Positions 1 through 8,907 are shown, numbered from the stretch's first letter. The stretch: 64,000 bases of DNA from Methylosarcina fibrata AML-C10 (GCF_000372865.1 NZ_KB889965.1:703902-767901); one strand, 5' to 3'. Numbers and translations: made by a program. The notes: generated by a model not told the origin, from the sequence alone.

Positions 1-40
1 CGACCGTCAGTCCGATCAACACGTCAAGGGATTCCAGCAT
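1..40 (-). CDS. N-terminal start of an unidentified protein (partial)
   Basis: Thirteen codons of a minus-strand gene are visible, reading MLESLDVLIGLTV from an ATG at 40, before the window edge cuts it. An AGGAG ribosome-binding site lies 7 bases upstream of the ATG. The hydrophobic start suggests an N-terminal membrane helix. Too little is present to name it. Confidence 0.5.
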   Translation of the reverse strand, partial: MLESLDVLIGLTV

Positions 41-266
41 CGCTTCACTCCTGTTCATTGTTAGAGAAGGTACAAGATTTGCTAATTGCCTGGCTTTTTC
101 GCAGTATATCGACTCCACCGATTCAAGTTGTTAGCAAATTGTTATTTTTTTGTTAGTTTGTGTTTTTGATTTTCAGGCCTCGAGAAAGGGACAACTATTG
201 CCGCAAAATAAGGTCCGAGTAATGTATGAACTTATCTTTCAATTATTTTGTTGGTGAATTAACCGG

Positions 267-494
267 ATGACTTCGAAAAACATGCGTATTACAGAAGCCG
301 AATTGTCTAAAGCCCGAGCTTACATTGCCGATCATTTCGCTGCACACAGTTGGTGGCCTAAAGAGCAGCCGGGCGAAGCGAAGCGGGAATTCGAACTGAT
401 GCAAGGCAGCGCTCTCTCATTGAATGCCTGGTGCGATAAATGGCTGGACGCCGAGCAATGCAAAAAACTGGAAAAAGCGCTTCGAACTCCGTAA
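267..494 (+). CDS. small hypothetical protein (75 aa)
   Basis: A charged, soluble protein of 75 aa rich in Glu, Lys and Ala, with two Trp pairs (HSWWPKE and NAWCDKWLD). No signal peptide or known motif is seen. An internal ATG at 282 (MRITEAEL) is an equally good start because neither has a strong ribosome-binding site. It is convergent with the RTX gene that ends at 531. I do not recognise a family; it is called on coding-like composition only. Confidence 0.5.
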   Translation: MTSKNMRITEAELSKARAYIADHFAAHSWWPKEQPGEAKREFELMQGSALSLNAWCDKWLDAEQCKKLEKALRTP

Positions 495-530
495 AGGACT
501 CAAGTGCGTCTCGGGAACGGTCGGAATCCA

Positions 531-2273
531 TCACGGGAGATACTGCTGCAACGTTTCGTGCCATTGTTCGAATTGGCCGGCATTGGCATCGTTCAACAGG
601 TCGGCCGGATAAAATTCGAAATAGGTGCTGTTGAAATTAGTGAATCCATAACTCAAGCCGGCGCCCGGAGAATCGTTGGCGAGCCAGTGGCACCACGGCC
701 AGGCGGACTGGTTCGACCATTCGCCGCAGGCCTGGAACAGAATGCGGGTTTCATTTTTGACGCCCGCCAGGATATTGGCCAGATCCGAATTGAGCGTTGG
801 CGCGTTTCCGGTCAACACTTCCTGAAAGAAGTTGATGCGCGGCGTACCGGCGCCGTTAAAGCGGGACAGAAGTCCGTCCCTTAACGCCTCGGCCGTGGTC
901 GGGCCGGTGGCTCCGTCCGAAATGCCGAATAAGCCGGCGTAGAGAAACTTGCCGGGAAAGGCGTTCGCCCAATAACCGACCGAAGCATAGACCGCATTGA
1001 TAAACGTGGGGGCATCGTATCCGGGCGGCAGTTGGGTTAGCCGAATGGATTGAATGCCGCCGATCGATGCGTCGATTTGCTTCACGGCCGGATGATTTTT
1101 TAATTCGACGCCATTTATTGAATAGGTGCCGGCGGCATTGGCGAGTTTTTCAAGAGCGGCCAGCAGCGTGGCATCCCAGGGTAGGCTGGTCATCCCGAAC
1201 TGAGGATGGAAGAAGGTTTCCGTTTTATTGAGCAGCCAGGCTGGCTCGGCCATGGCCATAACGGCAATGGAAACGCTCTGGTTCAAGGATTCCGCTTGCC
1301 GGATGACTCTGGCGAGCCTTGAAAAATCGTAAACACCTTCGGCTTTTTCGATTTCGCTCCAGTACAGGCGAACGAGAACCCCGTCGACAAAAGGTTTATC
1401 GACGACGGTGTCGATGGCATAAATGCCCGCCGGATAACTGATGCAGTCGTCCGTGCCGTCGCTGTTGCCGGAGTCCTCGCAAAAGTCGGCGCCTTTGCCG
1501 CCGTATATCGCATCGTTGCCGTTGCCGCCGTTGAGGTTATCCTTGCCGTTGCCGCCGCTCAGGGTGTCGTCGCCGTCGTCGCCGTTGAGGGTGTCCTTGC
1601 CGTTGCCTCCGCTCAGAGAGTCGTTGCCGTCGTCGCCGTGCAGATCGTCCTTGCCGTTGCCGCCCGCCAGCGTGTCATGGCCGGGACCTCCGGTCATTAC
1701 GTCGTTGCCGTTCTCGCCTTGCAGAACGTCGTCGTCGGCATCGTCCGGCAGATCGGGATCGTCGGTGGCATCATCGTCAAAGCCGTAGACGACGTCCTTG
1801 CCGTTGCCGCCGAAGATCTCGTCGTTGCCGTAACCGCCGTACAACACGTCCTTGCCGTTGTTGCCGTAGACGACGTCGTCGCCTTCTCCGGCATCGACCA
1901 CGTCGTTGCCGTTCCCGGCGCAGATCGTATCGGGGCCGCGGGTGCCGTAGATGACATTCTTGCCGCTGCTGCCCTGAATGATCAGGCTGTTGACGCCGTC
2001 GTTGACGAAAGGCACCGTCTGGCAGTCGCCCGAGCCGTCGCAGACCGTGTACGAGGTGTTCACCTCGTCGGAGTCGAGCGAAAAATCCGGATGTTTTTTA
2101 GTCAACACAATGTGCGGATCAAGGCATGGTGACTGGGCGTCGGCTGCTGCCGTCAGAGCCCGGCTAGCGCCTAAAAAACAAGCGCCCAGAAGAAAAATTG
2201 TTTTGCATGAAAAGACGCCCAGCCCGCGCCGGCGGACAGCGGCTCTTGCTGGAAGAATCGCCGCATTCTTCAT
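531..2273 (-). CDS. secreted RTX-repeat protein with glycosidase-like C-terminal domain
   Basis: A 580-aa protein in three parts. Residues 1-45 form a long signal region (hydrophobic FLLGACFLGASRALTAAA). Residues about 95-265 hold at least a dozen nonapeptide repeats of the GGNGKDxLxG type, which form the Ca-binding beta-roll of hemolysin-type proteins. They are interrupted by an acidic Asp-rich loop (DDDATDDPDLPDDADDD). Residues about 285-580 resemble a TIM-barrel glycoside hydrolase, with VRLYWSEIEKAEGVYDFSRL and INFFQEVLTG. RTX repeats are usually C-terminal in type I secreted proteins; here they sit between a Sec-like signal and the putative enzyme domain. The enzyme role is inferred from pattern only. 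Confidence 0.7.
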   Translation of the reverse strand: MKNAAILPARAAVRRRGLGVFSCKTIFLLGACFLGASRALTAAADAQSPCLDPHIVLTKKHPDFSLDSDEVNTSYTVCDGSGDCQTVPFVNDGVNSLIIQGSSGKNVIYGTRGPDTICAGNGNDVVDAGEGDDVVYGNNGKDVLYGGYGNDEIFGGNGKDVVYGFDDDATDDPDLPDDADDDVLQGENGNDVMTGGPGHDTLAGGNGKDDLHGDDGNDSLSGGNGKDTLNGDDGDDTLSGGNGKDNLNGGNGNDAIYGGKGADFCEDSGNSDGTDDCISYPAGIYAIDTVVDKPFVDGVLVRLYWSEIEKAEGVYDFSRLARVIRQAESLNQSVSIAVMAMAEPAWLLNKTETFFHPQFGMTSLPWDATLLAALEKLANAAGTYSINGVELKNHPAVKQIDASIGGIQSIRLTQLPPGYDAPTFINAVYASVGYWANAFPGKFLYAGLFGISDGATGPTTAEALRDGLLSRFNGAGTPRINFFQEVLTGNAPTLNSDLANILAGVKNETRILFQACGEWSNQSAWPWCHWLANDSPGAGLSYGFTNFNSTYFEFYPADLLNDANAGQFEQWHETLQQYLP

Positions 2274-2591
2274 GCCGTGTCATCTCTTGTTGATTTTAAC
2301 GCCATTGATTTCCTCCCGGCACCCGTGCTGCGAAAATCACACGGTTTTCGGTTTTTGCCGCGTAACGGCTTCTCTTTTCATAACGGGAAATGATTTAAGA
2401 AAGAGACAAAAATAACAGGCGAATATTTCATAAACAAACTCCGCCATGGTAGATAATAATGTCCTTGCCCCTAATATGCCAGCACGGAACGATCTCTTGC
2501 GGACGCGTCGTCAAAGAATGGCGCGCGTTGCCGGTAGGTTCAATGCGGCGGTTTATCCTATAATGCCTGCAAACTGCCCACGGAGAGATCA
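2274..2591. other. intergenic region between divergent genes
   Basis: This holds the divergent upstream regions of the RTX gene (minus) and the DUF2959 gene (plus). A GAGAG ribosome-binding site lies just before the plus-strand ATG at 2592. I see no clear operator, RNA gene or repeat. Confidence 0.4.
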
Positions 2592-3233
2592 ATGAACCAT
2601 ATAAAAATAATCTTTTTGTCCCTGGCCTTCAGCCTGAGCGCCTGTTCCAGCATGTATTACAGCGGACTGGAAAAAATAGGAATTCCCAAGCGGGAAGTCA
2701 TGGTCTACCGGGTGGAAAAAGCGCGGGATACGCAGGAAGAGACGAAAGAACAATTCAAATCCGCCCTGGAGCAGTTCACGGCGCTGACCGGTTTTCAGGG
2801 CGGCGATCTGGAAACCACTTACAATAAGCTCAATGGCGAGTATGAGGCCAGTGCCGGCAAGGCGGAGGAGGTCAGGCAGCGCATCCGGGACATCGAGGAC
2901 GTCTCGGAAGCCTTGTTCAGCGAATGGGAGAATGAAATCACGCAGTACAGCAGCGCCTCGCTCAAGCGCAGCAGCCAAACCAAGCTCAAGGAAACCAAAA
3001 TTCAGTATCGGCAATTGATTACGGCCATGAAAAGCGCCGAATCGAAAATCCAACCCATTCTGACGGTTTTCAAGGACCAGGTGATGTTCTTGAAGCATAA
3101 TCTCAACGCCCAGGCCATCGCTTCCCTGAAAACCGAACTGGGCTCGATCAAATCGGATGTTTCCAATTTGATCGCCGCCATGGAAAAATCCATCAATGAA
3201 GCCAATGCGTTTATCAAAACGATGGAAAAGTAG
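2592..3233 (+). CDS. DUF2959 family lipoprotein
   Basis: A 213-aa protein with a lipoprotein signal (LAFSLSAC, lipobox Cys at residue 18) and a mostly helical, charged body rich in Lys, Glu and Gln that is likely coiled coil. The opening YYSGLEKIGIPKREVMVYRVEKARD and the overall length match the DUF2959 family of gammaproteobacteria, whose function is unknown. It is preceded by GGAGAG at a good distance. It stands alone, flanked by non-coding DNA, and probably faces the periplasm from the inner or outer membrane. Confidence 0.8.
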   Translation: MNHIKIIFLSLAFSLSACSSMYYSGLEKIGIPKREVMVYRVEKARDTQEETKEQFKSALEQFTALTGFQGGDLETTYNKLNGEYEASAGKAEEVRQRIRDIEDVSEALFSEWENEITQYSSASLKRSSQTKLKETKIQYRQLITAMKSAESKIQPILTVFKDQVMFLKHNLNAQAIASLKTELGSIKSDVSNLIAAMEKSINEANAFIKTMEK

Positions 3234-3511
3234 CCGGAGTCTCATGGAACGGCAGATGTTTGCCGGGAGGTGCTTTGGGCAACCGGAAAGCAGGCGGGGA
3301 GGGCGACCCGGTATGAATTTCAATCATATCGATCCAGGTGTCCGGAAAGGGTTTGCCGTTCGGAAACACCTTCCTCGTGCCCAAGCCCTTATATGGGGCC
3401 GCGTTTCCGCAGGGCTCCAGCCGAACCCGTGGGCTATTCGTTGAGTGAGCCTCGAAGGGAGCGAGTCGAATGGAAAAAAGGACCGAAAGAGCAAGCTTCC
3501 ATCATGCAAAG

Positions 3512-4219
3512 CTATTCGCTGAAATTATCCATGTTCATTTCTTTTAAAGCGTTGCCGGCGATTTTAATTATGTAGATCAACGTGACAATCAAAACGAATA
3601 AACCGATGACCAGCGCTGAATAAGGAGCAAAACCGGTTTGCTCCGACCTTATTATTAAACCGGTCAAATGTTTGGTCGCGTAGCCAAAATAAACCAGACT
3701 GCCGTTGTAGATTAAAATGCCGCTGGTCGCGGCCAGATAGGGCCGGAATGAGACCTTCGTAACGGACAAGGCATAATTAAGCAGGGCAAAGGGCAGCGGC
3801 GTTAAGTGCAGCAGAAACATTAATTTGAACTCGTTTTTGCCGGTTAAGAGTCTGTTCAAGGTCGTAAAACGCTTATTTCCGGCGATCCATCTCAGGACCC
3901 ATTTGCGTAAAAAATTCCGACCCAGGTAGAACATGATGGCGGCCGAAAGAAAAGTCGAGATCAATACTACCAATTCGCCGGTAATTAAAGGAAATAAAAC
4001 GCCGGCGGCAAAACAGAGTGCGTCGATTGAAACAAAAGCCGGGGACAAAATCGCAAATAAGAAAATAAACCCCAGCGGCGCAAAAAATCCCATATGCTCG
4101 ATCCAGAGTTCAACGTCCGGAAGATAAAGCTTAACTTCGTGGCCAATCAATAGCATCAAATCGGCAAACATCAAAACAGCCCACAACGTCCGAATAAGAT
4201 TTAAATACTGTGTTTTCAT
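3512..4219 (-). CDS. VTT-domain (TVP38/TMEM64, DedA-like) membrane protein
   Basis: An inner-membrane protein of 235 aa with about six hydrophobic segments. The central stretch (FLSAAIMFYLGRNFLRKWV, then GNKRFTTLNRLL and LHLTPLPFALLNYALSVTKV) is characteristic of the VTT/SNARE-associated family, which has DedA and TMEM64 members linked to lipid scrambling and envelope homeostasis. I chose the ATG at 4219 (MKTQYLNLIRTLW). The longer frame from 4360 adds 47 hydrophilic residues that overlap the upstream methyltransferase gene. Its substrate cannot be told from sequence. Confidence 0.75.
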   Translation of the reverse strand: MKTQYLNLIRTLWAVLMFADLMLLIGHEVKLYLPDVELWIEHMGFFAPLGFIFLFAILSPAFVSIDALCFAAGVLFPLITGELVVLISTFLSAAIMFYLGRNFLRKWVLRWIAGNKRFTTLNRLLTGKNEFKLMFLLHLTPLPFALLNYALSVTKVSFRPYLAATSGILIYNGSLVYFGYATKHLTGLIIRSEQTGFAPYSALVIGLFVLIVTLIYIIKIAGNALKEMNMDNFSE

Positions 4220-4340
4220 AATGGAAAAGTCCCGAACAATAGGTTCAGCAAAGAGTATTTTTGCATAGAAACACGCCGAGAGGCGGTCGAGCCTAATTTT
4301 ATCGTGCCGTACGTGTTGTCGCCTAAAACGGCGCTTAGAG

Positions 4341-5033
4341 TCACCATACGCCGGGAACAAGCCGGTAGCGCACGCGCGTCAAATAATCGCCATAGCCGGG
4401 CAGATCGCGCTTGAGCAGGCGTTCCTCGAACACTGCACGCTGCGCTATGCCGGCAATCATGACCGGTGCGAACAAAAACCCGTACCACGATCCCAGCAGT
4501 AACGGCATTCCGACGATATAGAGCAATGCCGCCGAATACATCGGATGGCGCACCAGCGCATAAGGACCGGTGTCGATCACGCGCTGTTTGCGCTCAATCT
4601 GCACGCGGATTACAGGCGCAGCGAAACTGTTTTCACGGAACACCAACAGCGTTGCCGTGAACCCGGCGATGACCAACAGGCCGCCTATCATATTGAGCAA
4701 GGGCGGCATGTCGGACGTATGCCAGGCTTGCGCGTCCAGCGCCATGAGCACCAGCCAGCCACACCATAGGAATACGAATGCAACCAGAAAAATTCTGTCC
4801 CACAGCGGCTGGCCGCGTTGCAGCAGAGGCCCCAGCCGGGCTGCCAGCAAATCGGGATCGCGGTGCCATAGCCAGGCGCTGAAAGCAATGGAGCCGCCGG
4901 CAAAGATCGCGAGAAAAGCCCATGCCTGTACCCAATGCCAATTGCCTGCGGGGAAGAAGAGCAAGAAAACCATGATGGCCAGCCACACCGTTGACTTAAC
5001 GAAGAGGCGTACAAACAATTTCGTCGGCTGCAT
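4341..5033 (-). CDS. isoprenylcysteine carboxyl methyltransferase (ICMT)/PEMT-like membrane protein
   Basis: A 230-aa protein with five or six membrane helices. Its C-terminal half has the SAM-binding signature of the ICMT/phospholipid methyltransferase group: GPYALVRHPMYSAALL followed by EERLLKRDLPGYGDYLTRVRYRLVPGVW-type residues at the very end. Bacterial members methylate lipids or small thiols; the substrate is unknown here. It lies upstream of the VTT gene on the same strand, 121 bp apart, so the two may be co-transcribed. Confidence 0.8.
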   Translation of the reverse strand: MQPTKLFVRLFVKSTVWLAIMVFLLFFPAGNWHWVQAWAFLAIFAGGSIAFSAWLWHRDPDLLAARLGPLLQRGQPLWDRIFLVAFVFLWCGWLVLMALDAQAWHTSDMPPLLNMIGGLLVIAGFTATLLVFRENSFAAPVIRVQIERKQRVIDTGPYALVRHPMYSAALLYIVGMPLLLGSWYGFLFAPVMIAGIAQRAVFEERLLKRDLPGYGDYLTRVRYRLVPGVW

Positions 5034-5107
5034 GCTTTAATGACCTGTGTTAAGAAGCACTCTTGGTTGCTTGTCCATCGTTTGGAGTTTTCCAATACAG
5101 ACTCCAA

Positions 5108-6178
5108 CTAAGCCGTTTTATACAGTCCGGTACCCTTCTGAAACACCGTAAAGTCAACAAGCGAAGCCATCAAATGCTGGACGAGGTTATAAAAAATAAT
5201 GGGCAGCATAACTTCCGGATGATCGGCCAGGGCGACTGAAACCAGCACCAGCCCGGTGCCGTTGTTGTTCATGCCCAAGCCGAACATGAGCGCGGCCATG
5301 TCCTGCCGGTTGGTGTGAAAGAGTCGAGCGATCAGATAACCGGTCGCAAAAGCCATGATACAGAGCGCAACCACAATCACCAATAGAAGTCCCAGAAAGT
5401 CGAGATCGGGCTCGGACATCGCTTTGGGCAGACTCAAGGACGCATTGGAGTAATTGAGTAAAAGCAAGACCCCGTAATTGACGAGCTTGATGTGGGGTTT
5501 AACGGCAGCGATTCGCTCTTCTCCGATCAAATGATGCGCCAGCATGCCGCACAATGAAGGCATAATGACCCAAATCCCCAAAAAGCTCACCACCCCGTCG
5601 GAAGCCACTTCATGTAAATCCTCGGAATAGTCGCCTGTGGTTACAAATCCAACCGCATGCAGGACCAGTGGAGTCAATAGAGGACTTAAGAAAGTGGTGA
5701 ACAGCACCAAACCCAAGCTCAAGGCAAGATTGCCGTCGGCGTTCTGCGCCCATGCGGTGGATGCCCCCGCAATAGGCATGGAGGCGACCAACGCCAGACC
5801 AACGAGAATGTGCTGAACCTCTTCCGGATTATGCCAAAGCGCCATCACGAAGCTGGCGCCTATAATAAAGCCGAGAGGAGTGACGAGATTACCCAATAAA
5901 CCGCTTAACAGGATCTGCGGTTTGTGCGCTACGCGGGCGAGTTCTTTAGGTTTCACGCCTAAACCGGCATTGAACAGCAATAACGAGAGCAACAGGGGCG
6001 GTAACGAAAGGTCTATTTTGTTCCGTAGTACAACCAGGCTGCCCAATTCGACTTCACGAACCCATAGACCGAATCCCGGCAGCCAAGCGGCCACAAAATA
6101 AGACGCAAGAATGATCCAAATAAAGTAATGATGGATCAGGCGGGTAACGAATTCGATGGATTGCAGAATGGGTTTCAT
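5108..6178 (-). CDS. bile acid:sodium symporter (SBF) family transporter
   Basis: A 356-aa inner-membrane protein with 9-10 predicted helices. The SBF signatures are clear: LVASMPIAGASTAWAQNADGN in the middle and GLGMNNNGTGLVLVSVAL near the C-terminus, which form the crossover helices and Na-binding sites in this fold. Bacterial members move organic anions such as pantoate or bile acids; the substrate is not deducible. The minus-strand order SBF, ICMT-like, VTT suggests a loose membrane-protein group, but gaps of 75-120 bp make an operon uncertain. Confidence 0.85.
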   Translation of the reverse strand: MKPILQSIEFVTRLIHHYFIWIILASYFVAAWLPGFGLWVREVELGSLVVLRNKIDLSLPPLLLSLLLFNAGLGVKPKELARVAHKPQILLSGLLGNLVTPLGFIIGASFVMALWHNPEEVQHILVGLALVASMPIAGASTAWAQNADGNLALSLGLVLFTTFLSPLLTPLVLHAVGFVTTGDYSEDLHEVASDGVVSFLGIWVIMPSLCGMLAHHLIGEERIAAVKPHIKLVNYGVLLLLNYSNASLSLPKAMSEPDLDFLGLLLVIVVALCIMAFATGYLIARLFHTNRQDMAALMFGLGMNNNGTGLVLVSVALADHPEVMLPIIFYNLVQHLMASLVDFTVFQKGTGLYKTA

Positions 6179-6212
6179 GTTTTATATCCCGTTTGGATGA
6201 TGAATTCTCGGG

Positions 6213-6500
6213 TCATTTCCGGACAGCTAAAATTACGACGACGAGACCTACCAAAAAAATCCCGATCCATTCCCAAAACGATGGTTGCTCGTTCAGAAAA
6301 GTCACGGCGAAGACGGCCACCAGCACCACACTGTATTGTCTACCGGCGCAACCGGAGGCGTCGCCGATTTTCAAAACACAAAAGCAGCGCACCCACAAGA
6401 CGTCCGTTGCCGAATTGAAATTTATACCTTCAAGCTCGATCTTCGCAAAAATGGCGGCAAGCGTGAACTGCGTACTCGCCAGGACTGTTTTTATTGTAGA
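6213..6500 (-). pseudogene. internally deleted EamA/DMT transporter remnant
   Basis: The minus strand reads in one frame through an EamA-like N-terminus (FTLAAIFAKIELEGINFNSA, about 6480-6400), then some 20 unrelated residues, then an EamA-like C-terminus (VAVFAVTFLNEQPSFWEWIG...ILAVRK, about 6330-6213). Intact EamA proteins carry about 220 residues between such ends. The large middle is therefore missing and no proper start remains. This is a relic of a drug/metabolite transporter gene. Confidence 0.6.
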
Positions 6501-6547
6501 ATGAGTGGGCAGTCCATCAAATACAAATCATTTTCTGGAGAATAAAA

Positions 6548-6877
6548 ATGTTACGCTTATCTATATTATTCGTTTCAAGCATGCTTGTCTTGGGTTTGAC
6601 TGGCAATGCCCAAGCGGCCGATGCATCGGCCGGTGCGGAAATTTTTGCCAAAAATTGTAACATGTGTCATTCGGGTGGAAAAAATATGCTTAACCCGGCC
6701 AAAACGTTAAGCATGACCGATCTAAAAAACAATCAAATGGATTCCGAAGCGGCCATTATTACACTGGTTACTAACGGAAAGCCTCCCATGCCGGCATTTG
6801 GCTCAACCTTGTCGGAGGAGCAGATTAAAAACGTTGCCGCTTATGTCGTGCAACAGGCGAATGCGGACTGGAAATAA
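6548..6877 (+). CDS. cytochrome c6-like class I c-type cytochrome
   Basis: A 109-aa periplasmic monohaem cytochrome. A Sec signal (residues 1-23, ending AQA) is followed by the haem motif CNMCH (Cys37, Cys40, His41) and a probable axial Met81 in PPMPAF. The arrangement AGAEIFAKNC, GGKNMLNPAKTL, TNGKPPMPAF, LSEEQIKNVAAYV and a terminal W matches the c6/c553 (PetJ) type known from cyanobacteria and algae, and from some chemotrophs. A GGAG site lies 7 bases before the ATG. It likely carries electrons between periplasmic or membrane partners; no partner gene is adjacent. Confidence 0.85.
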   Translation: MLRLSILFVSSMLVLGLTGNAQAADASAGAEIFAKNCNMCHSGGKNMLNPAKTLSMTDLKNNQMDSEAAIITLVTNGKPPMPAFGSTLSEEQIKNVAAYVVQQANADWK

Positions 6878-7628
6878 TGACGCTTCAACAGTCTCGCATC
6901 CCAGGGTTCCAAGGCACAAAACCCATCGCATCGTTAGGATGGGCTTCGTGCTTCAACCCCTCCAATCGTGCTTTCTTGTAAGATAAGAACATTTCGTAAA
7001 GGATGAATGCGTATTGATGTAGTGCCATAGGACGGGCCAAACGACGTGAGGCCCATCAGCCGCAAACGATGGGCTTCCTTCGGCAGCTAATTCTGTCAGC
7101 GTCGTGGACTTCATCTATTCAACATGCTTCGCTGAACAATGGTATATTGAAAAACGTCGTCCGAATAGTAACAGCCCCTCGGACATCTTCGGATAACACC
7201 GTATGATAATCGAAATACTGGGGGGGACGATAATGGAGCCAATCAGGACACATCCGGACAATGTAAAAAAATAACCGGCTATCCCTATTCTTGAACGTCG
7301 TAATATTAACCATGGCGGCAGCGGTGTCGTCCAGATGACGACAGCGGATGATTCGGACAGTCCCTCCAGCAGAATCACTGAGGCAAACGCATACGGAAAC
7401 AACATGATTACCGATAATTTTAACCAGACCGACGTAGAGATGTATTTCTTAAAAACAAGACCATTCCGATGGTAACTTCGTAACAACCCAAAATGAGAAA
7501 ATATACGGATCGGGATAGGAATCCTCCCAAATGCGCAACACTGCCTGGCTTGACAGTAAAAAAGAAAGCAGTATAGGGTAAGCGAATTTTTAATTTATTT
7601 AGCGGCAAGGGAAAATCTGTACGGCGCC
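6878..7628. other. non-coding region with REP-like hairpins
   Basis: No convincing gene is seen in about 750 bases. Two inverted repeats share the CCCATC/GATGGG stem: 6922-6943 (CCCATC, 10-base loop, GATGGG) and 7051-7074 (GCCCATC, 10-base loop, GATGGGC). They resemble the scattered REP-like units common in gammaproteobacteria. The stretch 7115-7608 has overlapping membrane-like frames on the minus strand; I cannot tell whether this is a frameshifted gene or chance. Confidence 0.4.
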
Positions 7629-8396
7629 ATGAATCCCACTATGACCGGTTTTATCGTATTCACATGCGCGTTCTTAGGCGCTTTGTTCGGGATGTGGCTG
7701 CGCAACGTGTTGCCGGAACATCACCTTGACGAAGAGTCGAAAGAAACGGTGAAGGTCGGTATCGGGCTCATCGCCACGATGACGGCGCTTGTGCTCGGCT
7801 TGGTTACTGCCTCATCCAAAAGTTCCTTTGATGCCGTGGACACGGCGGTGAAGCAAACCGCCATGCAAGTCCTCACGCTCGACCGCGTATTGGCTCGCTA
7901 CGGGTCCGAGACAAAAGAAATACGTACGGGCTTGCGGCACATAATTGGGATCCGCATCGAAAAGATCTGGCCGCAGGATTCGACCAAGCTTGCCAGCCTG
8001 GATCCGACGCGTGCGGGAGCAATGCTTGAAGCTGAAGGACTTGCCGATGCAATCCGCAACCTGAAGCCGCACGATGATTCTCAACGGGCGCTCCAGTCCC
8101 GCGCATTGGATCTTGCCGAAGCGCTGTTGCAAACCCGATGGCTAATGCTCACCAGCAGCGAAACGTCGGTTCCCATGCCGTTTCTGGTCATTCTTGTGTT
8201 TTGGCTTACGATCATATTTGCGAGTTTTGGGTTGTTCGCATCCCGGAACGCAACGGTTTTAGGGATCCTTTTCGTATGTGCGCTATCTGTTGGCAGCGCC
8301 GTATTCCTTGTGCTGGAAATGGATGCCCCATTTTACGGATTGATTAGAGTTTCTGCAGATCCCATTCGCAACGCTTATGCGCATCTCAATCAGTAA
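7629..8396 (+). CDS. DUF4239 (bestrophin-like) membrane protein
   Basis: A 255-aa inner-membrane protein with four hydrophobic segments: two near the N-terminus (TGFIVFTCAFLGALFGMWL and a second at about 45-60) and two at about 185-235. A soluble helical part lies between. The LPEHHLDEESKETVKVGIGLIATMTALVLGL region matches the DUF4239 family, a bestrophin-like group often suggested to be anion channels. Function in bacteria is unproven. It lies just upstream of the tRNA-Ser integration site. Confidence 0.8.
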   Translation: MNPTMTGFIVFTCAFLGALFGMWLRNVLPEHHLDEESKETVKVGIGLIATMTALVLGLVTASSKSSFDAVDTAVKQTAMQVLTLDRVLARYGSETKEIRTGLRHIIGIRIEKIWPQDSTKLASLDPTRAGAMLEAEGLADAIRNLKPHDDSQRALQSRALDLAEALLQTRWLMLTSSETSVPMPFLVILVFWLTIIFASFGLFASRNATVLGILFVCALSVGSAVFLVLEMDAPFYGLIRVSADPIRNAYAHLNQ

Positions 8397-8721
8397 CTGC
8401 ATCGGTTCGTGTCTCTGCCCATATTTACTTCAAACTATTATTTATTATTGACTGTTCAAATACAGTCTGCCGTCAACTTGACAAGGCCCGTTTAATTACT
8501 AATCTTAAACCGTGGGCTTAAAAGCGATAAACATCCAAAGCTTTATATCCGCTTTCTCTCCGAAACTTTTGAGCCCACTGCAACCTCACGCCTATTCGTT
8601 ATCACCGCCTTTCTTGTCCTGAAAAGCAGACGGGCAGGGGAGACCCGGTATTAATTTTGGCCGTCCCGAAAGATACCGGTCCTTCGAACAGAATTCTATG
8701 TTACAATAAACGGCTCATGCA
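8397..8721. other. intergenic region upstream of tRNA-Ser
   Basis: No gene is seen. A TACAAT box at 8702-8707 is a plausible -10 for the tRNA, giving a start near 8714. The stretch 8621-8657 (GAAAAGCAGACGGGCAGG then GAGACCCGGTATTAATTTT) is a diverged copy of a stretch near 3289-3320, so a short dispersed repeat may be present. Confidence 0.4.
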
Positions 8722-8811
8722 GGAGAGATGGCAGAGAGGCTGAATGCGCCGGACTCGAAATCCGGTATACGGTTTACCGTATCGAGGGTTCGACTCCCTC
8801 TCTCTCCGCCA
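8722..8811 (+). tRNA. tRNA-Ser (anticodon CGA)
   Basis: A 90-nt serine tRNA with the long variable arm of class II tRNAs. Acceptor stem GGAGAGA pairs with TCTCTCC, then G and an encoded CCA end at 8811. The anticodon stem CCGGA/TCCGG encloses the loop CTCGAAA, with anticodon CGA at 8756-8758 reading UCG. The T arm carries GGTTCGACTCC. Its 3' part serves as the integration site of the mobile element that follows; the complete tRNA remains on this (left) side. Confidence 0.97.
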
Positions 8812-8815
8812 GAAG
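8734..8815 (+). repeat. attL: 82-bp direct repeat inside tRNA-Ser
   Basis: Bases 8734-8815 recur at 43132-43213 with one mismatch (ggtttAccg here, ggtttGccg there). The repeat runs from the D arm through the tRNA 3' end and four bases beyond it. The integrase gene starts 93 bases to the right, as expected for a tRNA-targeting tyrosine integrase. Because 82 bp is longer than typical cores, the true crossover is probably a short part of it, such as the anticodon arm. Confidence 0.95.
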
Positions 8816-8907
8816 TAACTTATTGAAAAGTAAGTAAAAAAGACAACATAACCTCATTAGAAAAGCGGTTTTTGCTACAAAAACTTGCTACAAAATGGGC
8901 TGTTGTC

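Noticed and set aside
1441-2132. Plus-strand open frames through the RTX region
   Set aside because: Repeats on the minus strand give periodic open frames on the other strand; composition is not protein-like.
7115-7608. Membrane-like minus-strand open frames
   Set aside because: Two overlapping frames with hydrophobic content but no family resemblance; could be a broken gene, but support is too weak.
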